From the NCBI GenBank assembly GCA_937965695.1, contig CALCKW010000051.1, forward strand, positions 1 through 54,422: a stretch of 54,422 nucleotides of DNA, read 5' to 3'. This document shows, piece after piece, positions 45,357 through 54,262 of the stretch. The notes under the pieces are model-generated. The model was not told where the DNA came from. It saw only the letters and a program-made list of their open reading frames with translations, and did not search any database. The stretch is from an uncultured Granulosicoccaceae bacterium (lineage in GTDB: Bacteria > Pseudomonadota > Gammaproteobacteria > CALCKW01). The position numbers were made by a program, and so were the translations under genes. Every line of letters begins with the position of its first letter. Positions within the stretch are counted from its first letter, which is position 1.

Positions 45357-46100
45357 TTATTCTTCCGGATTGGCGACAGCCAAATATTCTTCTGCGGGTA
45401 TCTGCACTAAATTAGCGATACCGAGATCTGATCGGTCTTGCGGCTTCAGTTCTGCGATCGATGTTGAAACAGCGCTTGCAGTGGCGGCTTTGTCAGCGGA
45501 TAAGGCTGCAATATAGGGCAGACCGGGAGTCGGCGCTGTCCATTCTAAAACGCGAAGTTGCTCGCTAAATCCCTCGAAGCGCTGTATCAAACGCCAAGTG
45601 ACCGCATCCAATGAGGCAATGTCAGCGTGGCCTTCAGCCACGGCTTTAGCCGATGCAAGGTGCTGATTAGTATGCAACGTGTTCTTAAACCAAAAGCCGT
45701 GTGGCTTAAAATGCCAATAGGGAGCCGCATAGCCCGATTGCGAAATTTTTTGATTGTAAGCAAAAGTCGACTCGCTAAAATTTTCGAGCGACGTCCGTGT
45801 TTCATTCTGCCGAACGACCAATGCGCTTCGATAGTAGCCCGGAGCGCAATGGTCTAAGCCATAGTCGGGGGTTCCGACCAGTGTGACCTGCTGATGTAAA
45901 AACTTTCGGTAAGGCATACCGCACGTTTGGCTGAGTACCAAATTAGGATGGCGCCAAACTTCAAACTCTTCGGCTGATTGACTCAACGTCTCGGGGCTCT
46001 TCTTGCCGTGCAACGCTAAGTTTTTTCGAATCAGCTGCCAAAAGTTGTTATGTGCAGCTTCTAGTTCGGGGCGTGCATACATCATTAAGTTTGCAATCAT
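45357..46100 (-). CDS. PhnD/SsuA-like substrate-binding domain protein without signal peptide
   Basis: A 247-residue protein starting MIANLMMYARPELEAAHNNF, with LSQTCGMPYRKFLH, VGTPDYGLDHCAPGYYRS and ASLDAVTWRLIQR, which recall the PhnD/SsuA/transferrin-type binding fold. There is no signal peptide, so it is probably cytoplasmic, unlike ABC transporter binding proteins, and no ABC genes are near. Its start follows a 14-base palindrome that fills the gap to the aminotransferase gene. Function unknown. Confidence 0.75.
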   Translation of the reverse strand: MIANLMMYARPELEAAHNNFWQLIRKNLALHGKKSPETLSQSAEEFEVWRHPNLVLSQTCGMPYRKFLHQQVTLVGTPDYGLDHCAPGYYRSALVVRQNETRTSLENFSESTFAYNQKISQSGYAAPYWHFKPHGFWFKNTLHTNQHLASAKAVAEGHADIASLDAVTWRLIQRFEGFSEQLRVLEWTAPTPGLPYIAALSADKAATASAVSTSIAELKPQDRSDLGIANLVQIPAEEYLAVANPEE

Positions 46101-46114
46101 AAGAGCCGGCTCTT
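46101..46114. repeat. perfect 14-bp palindrome filling an intergenic gap
   Basis: AAGAGCCGGCTCTT spans the entire 13-base gap between the PLP-enzyme stop codon and the PhnD-like start codon, touching both. In the mRNA it could sequester the translation start of the PhnD-like gene; in DNA it could be an operator. No other strong copy was noticed in the window. Confidence 0.6.
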
Positions 46115-47295
46115 TATGGGTTGATCAATTGGCGCAAAGTGTCCACGACAAAATCAACCTCTTCCTCAGTGTTGTAATAATGCACCGAGGCCCGAACGAC
46201 TTCTGTCAGGTCTCTATCTTGAAACGACACTAAACTGCCTGAGCCTTTGGATGTGCTGACATTGATGCGATGCGACGCAAAATGTGCCTTAATGGTTTGA
46301 GGATTCGCTTGGGCGGCGATAAAAGTTACGATGCCGCATTGCACTTCGCCCAGATCGGTTAAAGTGACGCCGTCGATATCGCTCAGTTTTTGACGGAAGT
46401 ATGCCGCCAAGCTCAACACACGCTCAGCGATGGAATCAATTCCCCAAGACAAGGTGTAATCTAAAGCGGCGCCCAAGGCGTATTTAGCCGCGCAGTTGCT
46501 CTCCCAGTTCTCGAATTGCCGTGCGTCTGTTCTTGCGCGGTAGCTTGTCGCTGAGAGGAGTTCAGCGCCATGCTGGTCCAGTGAAGAAGGGTCTAAGCGC
46601 GGTTGCAAGCTTTCACGAACATACAACATCCCAGTGCCTCGCGGGCCGCGCAGGTATTTTCGTCCGGTGATGCACAGCATGTCACAGACGATGTCATCAA
46701 CATCAATGGGCAGTTGGCCCACGCTCTGACAGGCGTCTAATAAAAATGGAATGTCGGCGGACTTTGCCAATGCACCAATGGACTTGGCCTGATTGACTAA
46801 GCCGCCCCCTGTCGGAATATGCGTCATTGAGATGAGTTTAACCTTGTCATCAATCAAGTTGCGTAGTGCGGCAAGGTCCACCTGTCCGTGTTCATCGTTA
46901 GGCGCGATGATTATTTCAATGCCGATGCGCTCGGCCTGTTGCAGGTAGGCAATCATATTGCTGCCGTACTCTGCCATTGTGGTGATTAGCTTATCCCCAC
47001 GTTTCAACGGAAATGCATAAAATGCAAGCTGCCACGCGCGCGTGGCGCTTTCGGTATAAGCCAACTCCGTACTTTTGCAATTGATTAACTTAGCTGCTGA
47101 GTTGTACACATTCTCTAGAGCTTGCGATTGGTTTTTTTCTGTTTCATACCCGCCGGTGGTTTCTTCCCATTCTAAAAAACGATGAAGAGCATCGCTTACA
47201 GGGCTAGGCATCAGAGACGCGCCAGCATTGTTGAAGTGAACCAAATCTTCACAAGCTCGTGTCTCGCGTCGCGCGCGTTGTATGTCAAACGTCAT
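46114..47295 (-). CDS. class V aminotransferase-fold PLP enzyme
   Basis: A 393-residue PLP enzyme of the cysteine desulfurase/isopenicillin N epimerase group. It has HFNNAGASLMP near the N-terminus, the PLP pocket LDACQSVGQLPIDV (~186-199) and the Schiff-base lysine in ITGRKYLRGPRGTG (~209-222). There is no catalytic cysteine loop typical of SufS that I can identify, so a desulfurase role is not shown; EgtE-like C-S lyases are also in this group. It sits 13 bases before the PhnD-like gene on the same strand. Confidence 0.88.
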   Translation of the reverse strand: MTFDIQRARRETRACEDLVHFNNAGASLMPSPVSDALHRFLEWEETTGGYETEKNQSQALENVYNSAAKLINCKSTELAYTESATRAWQLAFYAFPLKRGDKLITTMAEYGSNMIAYLQQAERIGIEIIIAPNDEHGQVDLAALRNLIDDKVKLISMTHIPTGGGLVNQAKSIGALAKSADIPFLLDACQSVGQLPIDVDDIVCDMLCITGRKYLRGPRGTGMLYVRESLQPRLDPSSLDQHGAELLSATSYRARTDARQFENWESNCAAKYALGAALDYTLSWGIDSIAERVLSLAAYFRQKLSDIDGVTLTDLGEVQCGIVTFIAAQANPQTIKAHFASHRINVSTSKGSGSLVSFQDRDLTEVVRASVHYYNTEEEVDFVVDTLRQLINP

Positions 47296-47439
47296 TGCTA
47301 GCTTTCCAAAGTGTTTTTATATGAATCAACCAGTCGCCACTGCTTGTTTGTCGGTTGCCCCCAGGCCGATACACCTCGCTCAGAAGCTCAGCGTTAGGTG
47401 TGTTTTCTGGCGCCGTCGCGCAATTGAGCGCCAGGCTCC

Positions 47440-48051
47440 TTAGTACAAACTGCCATTCTGTCGTTCTTCCAAGTGTTGGTCATAGTCTTCTGCGTCAAAG
47501 TTTGGCATAGCAGACTTGGCCAGCTGCCCAGCACTGGGCAACGTCTTGGGATCAATGTACGATCCCTGATCCCACAGTTTGGCGCGCTTAAGTGCTCGGG
47601 CACATTGAAAAAACAATGTGTCCAGCTCTACGACTATCGCACACGTTGGGGCTTTCCCTCCCATGCTTAGTTTGTTTAGTAGCGTGGCTTCAGTACTTAA
47701 ATGTGCGCGGCCGTTATAGCGAAGAGTCATCTCTAATCCAGGGATCAGAAACAGTAAAGCAACGGACGGGTTGTTGATGATATTGCGCAGCGTATCGAGG
47801 CGGTTGTTTCCGCGTCGATCTGGAATTGCAAGGGTGTGTTGATCGAGTATGTGAACAAAACCAGCAGGGTCTCCGCGCGGAGAAACATCCAAGCCGTTTT
47901 CGCTCGCACTCGCAATGGCAAAAAAGGGTGACGACTCTATCAGACGGCGATAGAAGGGGTTGATGCTGTCACACTCTTTGCCGAGCGAGGTTGGTGCTGG
48001 CGACTGATAGAGCGCCTGCAATTTTTCGATGGAATCTATGCGTTCACTCAT
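47440..48051 (-). CDS. pyridoxamine 5'-phosphate oxidase-like FMN-binding protein
   Basis: A 203-residue protein of the probable FMN-dependent PPOX group. It has FFAIASASENGLDVSPRGD (~43-61), IPDRRGNNRLDTLRNIINNP (~76-95) that should bind FMN phosphate, and IPGLEMTLRYNGRA. Members are uncharacterised oxidoreductases; this is not PdxH. It is the middle of the minus-strand group, 71 bases after the saccharopine-dehydrogenase-like gene and 144 bases before the PLP-enzyme gene. Confidence 0.86.
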   Translation of the reverse strand: MSERIDSIEKLQALYQSPAPTSLGKECDSINPFYRRLIESSPFFAIASASENGLDVSPRGDPAGFVHILDQHTLAIPDRRGNNRLDTLRNIINNPSVALLFLIPGLEMTLRYNGRAHLSTEATLLNKLSMGGKAPTCAIVVELDTLFFQCARALKRAKLWDQGSYIDPKTLPSAGQLAKSAMPNFDAEDYDQHLEERQNGSLY

Positions 48052-48122
48052 GCTTTTTCTTCATCCCAGGTGTCGATAAAAATCACGCATCAAAAAGTTA
48101 CTGCGCCAGTGATCTTTGTGTT

Positions 48123-49277
48123 TTACAAACAGTTGATGCGCTCTATCGGCTCGCCGTCGGCTTTTAAATGCTGCATCCAACGATCTACTAACGTCAAATC
48201 GCTGCTGGCAGGGCAGAGTCCAGCGGGCATTTCACCGTTGGCTGTCGCTTCAATTGCCAAGCTCAGCGGCGTAGAAACCAGTCGAGCCATGGCGGTGTCT
48301 TGTGCATCGCCCACAGCGTCTAATGTCTCGCACTGGTGCCAGACGGCTTGGCCGTTTTTGCGGGCTTCTAGCTCGACGACCAGCACGACTCTGTCGGGTT
48401 CGCCCTCGTTATAACTCTCTGTCTGCCAAAGTTCTTCGCTCATTTGCAGCATGCGCGCATCGCCTGCTTCTCCCCGCAATGTTTCTATTTCGTCGAACAA
48501 AGGTTTCCAAGCCTCGGACCAACCTTGCAGGCGCAGTGTTCCGCGCACAAACTCTTGTACATTCCAGTCGCTACCAAATTGGTAGTCGGCCATAAAAGGT
48601 GTGGCGTCACGGTTGGGATAGGCCTGAAACACTTCGCGATCTCCACCAGGCAACCGCACGCTGTAATCGCTTATGGCATCCCATGGGCGTTGGGTGTCGA
48701 GAATGCTTCCGTCTTTGATACTGCGAGAAGGAGACTTAAGTGCTTTCAAAACACCCAACGGTGACCAGCTGAACTTATAGCGAAAATCATTAGGTATCTT
48801 GGGCACACCGCCACAGTAAGAACGAAAATAAATTTGATGGCTGGCGTCGTAAACATCGCTAGCCTTGTAGTCGGCCACTAAGCCGTGGGCCATCAAATGA
48901 TCGATTCCCGGGTCTAAACCAATCTCGTTGACGAGACTTAATCCTTTGGCCTGCGCTTGTGCATCGAGTTCGCGCATTTCTGGCGAAATATAAGAACTGG
49001 AAACAAAGTGCGCATCGCAATCAATGCATAATTTGGCGACAACCGGATGCCACTCTCCCGGAAGCATCGACACGGCGATATCGCCCGGCTGCAATTCACG
49101 CTGCAGCGCGTCGAGATCAAAAGTACGCACCTGCGTATCACTCTCTATACCTTCAAGAATGGCCTGAGCTTTCTCGGGTGTTCGGTTCCAAAGCGTGAGA
49201 GAGAGGTTTCCCTGAGCCAAGCGGCGGATGCCCGGTGCTGTTGATAAACCTGTGCCCAGCCAATGTACGTGTGTCAT
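48123..49277 (-). CDS. saccharopine dehydrogenase-like NAD(P)-binding protein
   Basis: A 384-residue protein with an N-terminal Rossmann region (VHWLGTGLSTAPGIRRLA), VSSSYISPEMRELDAQAQ (~95-112) and NEIGLDPGIDHLMAH (~118-132), the conserved core of saccharopine dehydrogenase/LYS9-type proteins. The ATG at 49277 has AGGAG at six bases. The true substrate is unknown; lysine catabolism is one option. It is the first gene of the minus-strand group that ends with the PhnD-like gene. Confidence 0.85.
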   Translation of the reverse strand: MTHVHWLGTGLSTAPGIRRLAQGNLSLTLWNRTPEKAQAILEGIESDTQVRTFDLDALQRELQPGDIAVSMLPGEWHPVVAKLCIDCDAHFVSSSYISPEMRELDAQAQAKGLSLVNEIGLDPGIDHLMAHGLVADYKASDVYDASHQIYFRSYCGGVPKIPNDFRYKFSWSPLGVLKALKSPSRSIKDGSILDTQRPWDAISDYSVRLPGGDREVFQAYPNRDATPFMADYQFGSDWNVQEFVRGTLRLQGWSEAWKPLFDEIETLRGEAGDARMLQMSEELWQTESYNEGEPDRVVLVVELEARKNGQAVWHQCETLDAVGDAQDTAMARLVSTPLSLAIEATANGEMPAGLCPASSDLTLVDRWMQHLKADGEPIERINCL

Positions 49278-49665
49278 GCGATGCTCCTGTGAGATAGGTT
49301 GGCAATCTACAGAGTGCCAATCACTTGATGTCACTAATTTTGCCAGCTTTTTACAGGGATAACGACAGCCTTTAAGTTTGACGCCTTATAAAGCGGCGCT
49401 ACCAAGTAACGTCAGATCTAGTCATGCTCGCACCGTCGACGCGCTAAATATGCCCCAGCCGTGTTGCGATTCCAGACAATCGCACCACTGTTGCCGTCGA
49501 TTCGCGCTTTGCTGGGATCTATTTTTTCAAGCTGACGCCATCGACCGAGATTAATCTGATGCGCCTTAGTTACCGATGAGTTCTCGTTAGCACCGCCACC
49601 AAATCGCGCGCAAAGCATCCTTAGCAGAGTACAATAGGCGGCCGACCCTCAAACGGATACAACCG
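49278..49665. other. intergenic region, no recognisable gene
   Basis: 388 bases between divergent genes. A 66-codon open frame on the minus strand (49418-49618) has no domain I recognise and no clear ribosome binding site, so I do not call it a gene. The region should contain the promoters of the saccharopine-dehydrogenase-like gene and the VOC gene, but none is clear. Confidence 0.4.
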
Positions 49666-50025
49666 ATGAACGAGCATGAAAAAGTGAATTATCTTGAATT
49701 TGCGGCGCGTGATATGGCCGCCAGTAAGGGTTTCTTCTCGCAGGTGTTTGGCTGGGAGTTTGAAGACTACGGTCCGGCGTACAGCGCTTTTTCAAATGCG
49801 GGCATCGACGGCGGCTTTTACACGGCTGATATGGCCAGCGATGCGAGCAAGGGTGGTGCATTGGTGGTTTTCTACAGCAGTGCGTTGGAATCTACTTTGG
49901 AAAAAATAAAAAAAGCCGGCGGAGAAATTTCGCAGGATATTTTTGATTTCCCCGGCGGCCGTCGATTCCACTTTCGTGAGCCTAGCGGCAACGAGTTTGC
50001 TGTTTGGTCTGATCAAGGCCTTTAA
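49666..50025 (+). CDS. VOC family (glyoxalase/bleomycin resistance fold) protein
   Basis: A 119-residue single VOC module: VNYLEFAARDMAASKGFFSQ, FGWEFEDYGP, and FPGGRRFHFREPSGNEFAVW at the C-terminus with the conserved Glu. The family comprises metal-dependent lyases, dioxygenases and resistance proteins; small single-module members like this are mostly uncharacterised. It stands alone, 73 bases before the DMT transporter gene on the same strand. Confidence 0.88.
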   Translation: MNEHEKVNYLEFAARDMAASKGFFSQVFGWEFEDYGPAYSAFSNAGIDGGFYTADMASDASKGGALVVFYSSALESTLEKIKKAGGEISQDIFDFPGGRRFHFREPSGNEFAVWSDQGL

Positions 50026-50098
50026 TGCAAGCTAGCGTGTAAAACACCGAAGCTCAAACTCAGATCGGTTCGGTTCACAAACCATTAACATAGATAGA

Positions 50099-51025
50099 GT
50101 GGCCAAAGCCTCTATGCGCGATGATTCATCCTCAGCAGTAAGGTCCTCAGGTGTATTACCTGGGCTGGCATGGATGGCTTTGTGCGGCTGCATTTTTGCT
50201 TTTTTTATGTTGGTGGTAAAACTAAAACTCGGCAACGTACCCTCTGAGCAAAGCAGCTTTATGCGCTATGTGGGCGCTCTGATTTGGTTGATTCCCTACG
50301 CGTTTGTGATGCGAGCGCGTGATCGCAAAACCGCAGAGCCACTTTTGGGCAACTTTGATAAGGTGTCATTAGGTCGAGGTGCCGCGCATGCACTGGGGGT
50401 TTGTCTTTGGTTTTACGCCATTGTGAGAAACCCCATTGCTGATATCTCGGCGCTCTCCAACCTCGGGCCTGTGTACGCGACCTTAGGGGCGGCGCTGTTA
50501 TTTGGTGAGCGACTGAGGTTGCGCCGCATGATGGCAATTGCCGCCAGTTTTTTTGGTGCGATGTTGATTATTCGCCCGGGCTTTAGCGAAATAAACACCG
50601 GCATCTACGCGATGCTTATTGCAACACCGATATTTGCTATTTCTGATTTGCTCGGCAAGCGTTTGGCCTCGCACCAATCCAACGTGACAATGGTGCTGCA
50701 ACTCACCATCATTGTCAGTGTGTTTCTAGCGATACCCGCGCTCTGGGCTTGGCAGTCAGTGAGTTGGCTGGATTGGTTTTGGGCGTCCATCGTTGGTTTG
50801 TTGGCCACCGTGGGGCATATGTGTTTAACCCAAGCGTTTCGTATCAGCGAGATGTGGGTAACTCAGTCCGGGAAGTTCTTTCAGCTTATCTTCGCCGCTG
50901 CGCTTGGGTGGTTGGTCATTGGTAATGCGGTGCCTGTGACGACTTGGCTTGGCGGTGCGGTTATTGTTGTAGCCATCAGTTACATCGCCTGGCGCGAGGC
51001 GCAACTCGATTCACCTAAATCTTAA
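50099..51025 (+). CDS. EamA/DMT family transporter
   Basis: A 308-residue membrane protein with ten predicted helices in two EamA repeats (first ~20-155, second ~165-295). Features include YAIVRNPIADISALSNLGPVY-like sequence at the end of repeat one and LTQAFRISEMW in repeat two. Members export metabolites or take up amino compounds. The GTG start at 50099 and an ATG at 50114 are both possible, neither with a good ribosome binding site. Substrate unknown. Confidence 0.88.
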   Translation: MAKASMRDDSSSAVRSSGVLPGLAWMALCGCIFAFFMLVVKLKLGNVPSEQSSFMRYVGALIWLIPYAFVMRARDRKTAEPLLGNFDKVSLGRGAAHALGVCLWFYAIVRNPIADISALSNLGPVYATLGAALLFGERLRLRRMMAIAASFFGAMLIIRPGFSEINTGIYAMLIATPIFAISDLLGKRLASHQSNVTMVLQLTIIVSVFLAIPALWAWQSVSWLDWFWASIVGLLATVGHMCLTQAFRISEMWVTQSGKFFQLIFAAALGWLVIGNAVPVTTWLGGAVIVVAISYIAWREAQLDSPKS

Positions 51026-51231
51026 AACTCAGGCGTGAAAATTTAGTCTATTCGCATCGCAGAGCGTCTTTGCTCAGTATATTCATTCCAAATGTGTCGA
51101 TTTTTTGAGGAAAGATTCCTGCATACGATACGTATATCCACGTATTATTCTTTCTGCATTGCAATATACTGCACTGGCTGGCGAGTTTCATATCGGCCCA
51201 GCCAGACAGCTATTTCAGGAGATCATAGCGG

Positions 51232-52746
51232 ATGATTAATATTAGAAAACTAATGATGGGTGGCGTTTTCGCTTCCCTGCTCAGCAGCACAGCATTGCGG
51301 GCAGAAGAAATGAGCATCGATAAAGCAATAGACGGATTTTTTACAGAGTATTTGGGTTGGTTTGCCAACGCGATTTTTTACGGAATGCCGGTTCAAGACG
51401 GTGTTACTTTCCCGCTGATTGTCGGTTAGCTATTTTTAGCAGCAATCATCTTCACAATTTATTTTGGGTTTGTTCAGCTGCGTCGCTTTAAGTTGTCACT
51501 CGACATTGTGCGCGGAAAGTACACTGATCCCAATGACGCTGAGCCTAGAGAGATATCTCACTTCCAAGCATTGGCGACTGCGCTTTCAGGCGCGGTTGGC
51601 CTGGGTAACATCGCAGGTGTGGGTGCGGCTCTGGCTATTGGTGGGCCGGGTGCAACATTCTGGATGATCGCTTGTGGTCTCTTGGGCATGGCGTCTAAGT
51701 TCTGCGAATGTACGCTCGGTGTTCATTATCGCAACAATTTACCTGATGGCACCGTTTCCGGTGGACCTATGTATTACCTCAGTAAAGGTTTTGCTGAGCG
51801 TGGCATGGGTGGATTGGGTAAATTTTTAGCCGTTGGTTTTGCAGTCATGACAATTTTTGGCGCCATGGGTGGCGGCAATATGTTTCAAGGCAACCAAGCC
51901 AACGCAATGCTAGTTCAAACATTTGGTCTACCTGATGGTTATGGTTGGGTAACCGGTTTGGTCATGGCGGTAGCCGTGGGCTCAGTCATCATTGGCGGTA
52001 TGCCTTCAATTGCGAGCGTTACATCCAAGCTCGTTCCAATCCTGGCACTGCTTTACATTGCGATGTCTATTATCGTTTTGGCTGTTAACTTTGACCAAAT
52101 TGGCAATGCATTTTCACAAATCATTGACGGTGCGTTTACGGGGGCTGGTGTCGCTGGAGGATTTATAGGCGCGTTGATTCAAGGCTTAAAACGGGCGACC
52201 TTCTCTAACGAGGCGGGTGTTGGTTCTGCTGCAATAGCGCACTCCGCGGTTAAGACCAAAGAGCCTGTCACTGAAGGCTTGGTGTCTCTCCTAGAGCCAT
52301 TCATCGATACCGTTGTTATCTGCACCATGACGGCTTTGGTTATCACCATCTCGGGTATGAACACGGGCGAGCTTTCAGGCGTCAACTTAACAGCTGCTGC
52401 GTTTACTAATACGGCAGGTGTGTTCGAATACGTCTTGGCGCTGGCTGTTGTGATGTTTGCATTCTCGACCATGATCTCTTGGAGCTACTACGGTCTAAAA
52501 GCGTGGACTTACCTATTCGGTGAGGGAAAAGTGATCGAAGCAATTTATAAGTTGATCTTCTGCTTCTTCGTCGTTGTTGGCGCTAGCATCAGCTTTGGCG
52601 CCGTTATCGACTTCTCCGATGCCGCCATCTTCGCGATGTCGATCTTCAACATCATCGGCTTGTATTTCTTGATGCCTGTTGTAAAGCGTGAGTACCGCAG
52701 CTTTATTGATCGCATCAACAGCGGTGAAATCAAGCGTTTTGATTAA
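51232..52746 (+). pseudogene. AGCS family sodium:alanine/glycine symporter interrupted by an in-frame amber codon
   Basis: Reading from the ATG at 51232 (upstream AGGAG) gives a typical symporter N-terminus with a signal-like first segment, then a TAG at 51427-51429 (codon 66), and the same frame continues without shift through the conserved core (SHFQALATALSGAVGLGN, AGVGSAAIAHSAVKT) to a TAA at 52744. Homologs seem to carry Trp at the stop position (PLIVxW), so TGG to TAG by one base explains it. The rest of the 504-codon frame looks intact. It may be a fresh nonsense mutation, a sequencing error, or read through by a suppressor tRNA; restart at an internal ATG would lose the first helices. 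Confidence 0.88.
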
Positions 52747-52788
52747 TCGAAATGTTTGAAAAAAGCTAGTGTTTTAGCCTTCGAAATG

Positions 52789-52820
52789 AAAACGGCGCGG
52801 ATGAGAATCCGCGCCGTTTT
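52789..52820. terminator. bidirectional intrinsic terminator
   Basis: A 14-base-pair perfect stem (AAAACGGCGCGGAT / ATCCGCGCCGTTTT, loop GAGA) lies between the convergent symporter and TRIC-type genes. A residues before and T residues after let it work in both directions. Confidence 0.93.
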
Positions 52821-52849
52821 TGGTGCTAGCCAAGTTTACTAGCGAAACC

Positions 52850-53491
52850 TCACCAGCTAATTTTTCGTTCTGACCATCGCGCATGAATGGCGTAGGCACG
52901 CATCAAGAAAATGACGCTCATTGAAACAACAGTGATAATCAGCTCTGACAGTTCTGGCCACCAGTGCGCCAAAACCACGTATAAGATAGAACCCACCAAA
53001 GCGCACGTCCCGTAGAGATCACGCTGCATCACGACCGGAGTTTGCTGGCACAGTATGTCGCGTGCCATGCCTCCAGCGATGCCGGTTATCGCACCCATTA
53101 AAACTGCGATCAGCGGGTCAAAGCCAAGGTCCAGTGCTTTGCGAGTGCCGATAATACAGAACAGCGCTAAACCTAAAGCGTCGCAATAGTCCAGCAGGCG
53201 CAGCCGAATACCGGCACCGGGCTTGACGCGATTGACCAATAAAACGGCCACAATGGCAGTGGGTAAAATCACCATGAGGTAGCTTAACTCTTCGACCCAA
53301 AAAACGGGCAGGGCACCGAGCAATAGATCGCGCAGCGTGCCACCGCCCACGCTCGCAGCACCCGCTAATAAGAGTGCGCCAAAGGGGTCCATATTGGCAC
53401 GCGAGGCTTGTGCAACCGCTGAGATTGTCATCGCCATCGTGGCAACCATCGCCATCAGGAAGAAGATGTTTTCGATAAGAACTTGACTCAT
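52850..53491 (-). CDS. TRIC/UPF0126 family cation channel-like membrane protein
   Basis: A 213-residue protein with seven predicted helices and two copies of the UPF0126/YicG pattern: GALLLAGAASVGGGTLRDLL in the first repeat and AVLMGAITGIAGGMARDIL in the second. Bacterial relatives are trimeric intracellular cation-type channels; a glycine transporter role has been proposed for some. The ATG at 53491 is used rather than an upstream TTG at 53527. It is convergent with the symporter gene. Confidence 0.9.
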   Translation of the reverse strand: MSQVLIENIFFLMAMVATMAMTISAVAQASRANMDPFGALLLAGAASVGGGTLRDLLLGALPVFWVEELSYLMVILPTAIVAVLLVNRVKPGAGIRLRLLDYCDALGLALFCIIGTRKALDLGFDPLIAVLMGAITGIAGGMARDILCQQTPVVMQRDLYGTCALVGSILYVVLAHWWPELSELIITVVSMSVIFLMRAYAIHARWSERKISW

Positions 53492-53569
53492 GCGGCCTAG
53501 CAAACCACGCTGAGTATCGCTTCGCAAGATAGTTTTGCAATTTAAATTCTGGGTTGGAGGTTTTTGTCT

Positions 53570-54262
53570 ATGGATGCACGCACACTCGTTTTTAATTGTG
53601 ACGGTGAAGAATTTTCACTGCAGGCGTTTTTACCCGCCGGCAAGCCGCGAGGCACCGTGATGGTCTGCCACGCTTGGGGCGGCCAGTCAGACTTCGAGCG
53701 AGGCCGAGCTGAACAATTGGCGGCTCAGGGCTATGTTGGTATTGCACACGATGTATATGGCACGGGAGTGCTGGCTAAAAATCAGGAAGAGTGCTCGGCA
53801 TTGATGACACCGTTGCTGCAAGACCGTGATGCTCTGGGCAGACGGTTATTAGCGGGAATAATCGCGGCCGGGCAATTGCCCCAAGTTGATGCATCGGAGA
53901 TGGCCGCTATAGGCTTTTGCTTCGGTGGCCAGTGTGTTTTGGATATGGCGCGTTGCGGAATGCCCGTAAAAGCTGTAGTGAGTTTTCATGGTGTCTTTGC
54001 ACCACTGCCAGAGCCATCGGAATCGATCAATGCGTCAGTGCTCGTCCTGCACGGCTACGATGATCCGCTGGCAACACCTGATGATTTATTGGGATTAACC
54101 CGTGAATTGACAGCCGCCAACGCCGACTGGCAAGTTCACGCTTACGGGAACACCTGTCACTCATTCAGCGCATCTGCTATCTGGCTAATCTCTGCCGTCA
54201 AAACCCCTGTGGAGTCAGTCACGGCGGTCTGCGTAACTGTATTCATTGCGTTACGCGTATAG
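53570..54262 (+). CDS. dienelactone hydrolase family protein, C-terminus replaced
   Basis: An alpha/beta hydrolase with a cysteine nucleophile: Cys117 in GFCFGG, Asp164 in GYDDPL and His197 in GNTCHSF form the DLH triad, all intact. After residue ~199 similarity ends abruptly; family members continue with about 35-45 more residues (a C-terminal helix), whereas here the frame runs through 31 residues that are antisense to RHS-repeat coding DNA. GGAGG lies nine bases before the ATG at 53570. The gene is therefore truncated by a junction at about 54160-54170 and may be non-functional or a chimera. Confidence 0.85.
   Translation: MDARTLVFNCDGEEFSLQAFLPAGKPRGTVMVCHAWGGQSDFERGRAEQLAAQGYVGIAHDVYGTGVLAKNQEECSALMTPLLQDRDALGRRLLAGIIAAGQLPQVDASEMAAIGFCFGGQCVLDMARCGMPVKAVVSFHGVFAPLPEPSESINASVLVLHGYDDPLATPDDLLGLTRELTAANADWQVHAYGNTCHSFSASAIWLISAVKTPVESVTAVCVTVFIALRV

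Noticed and set aside
46114..47295. Class V enzyme as a SufS/IscS cysteine desulfurase
   Set aside because: No catalytic cysteine loop of the SufS type was identified and no Fe-S assembly genes are near.
49418..49618. 66-codon open frame in a gap
   Set aside because: No recognisable family and no ribosome binding site; cannot be supported as a gene.
51427..51429. Amber codon as pyrrolysine or programmed recoding
   Set aside because: No pyl genes are visible and homologs seem to have Trp here; simple nonsense mutation or sequencing error is more likely.
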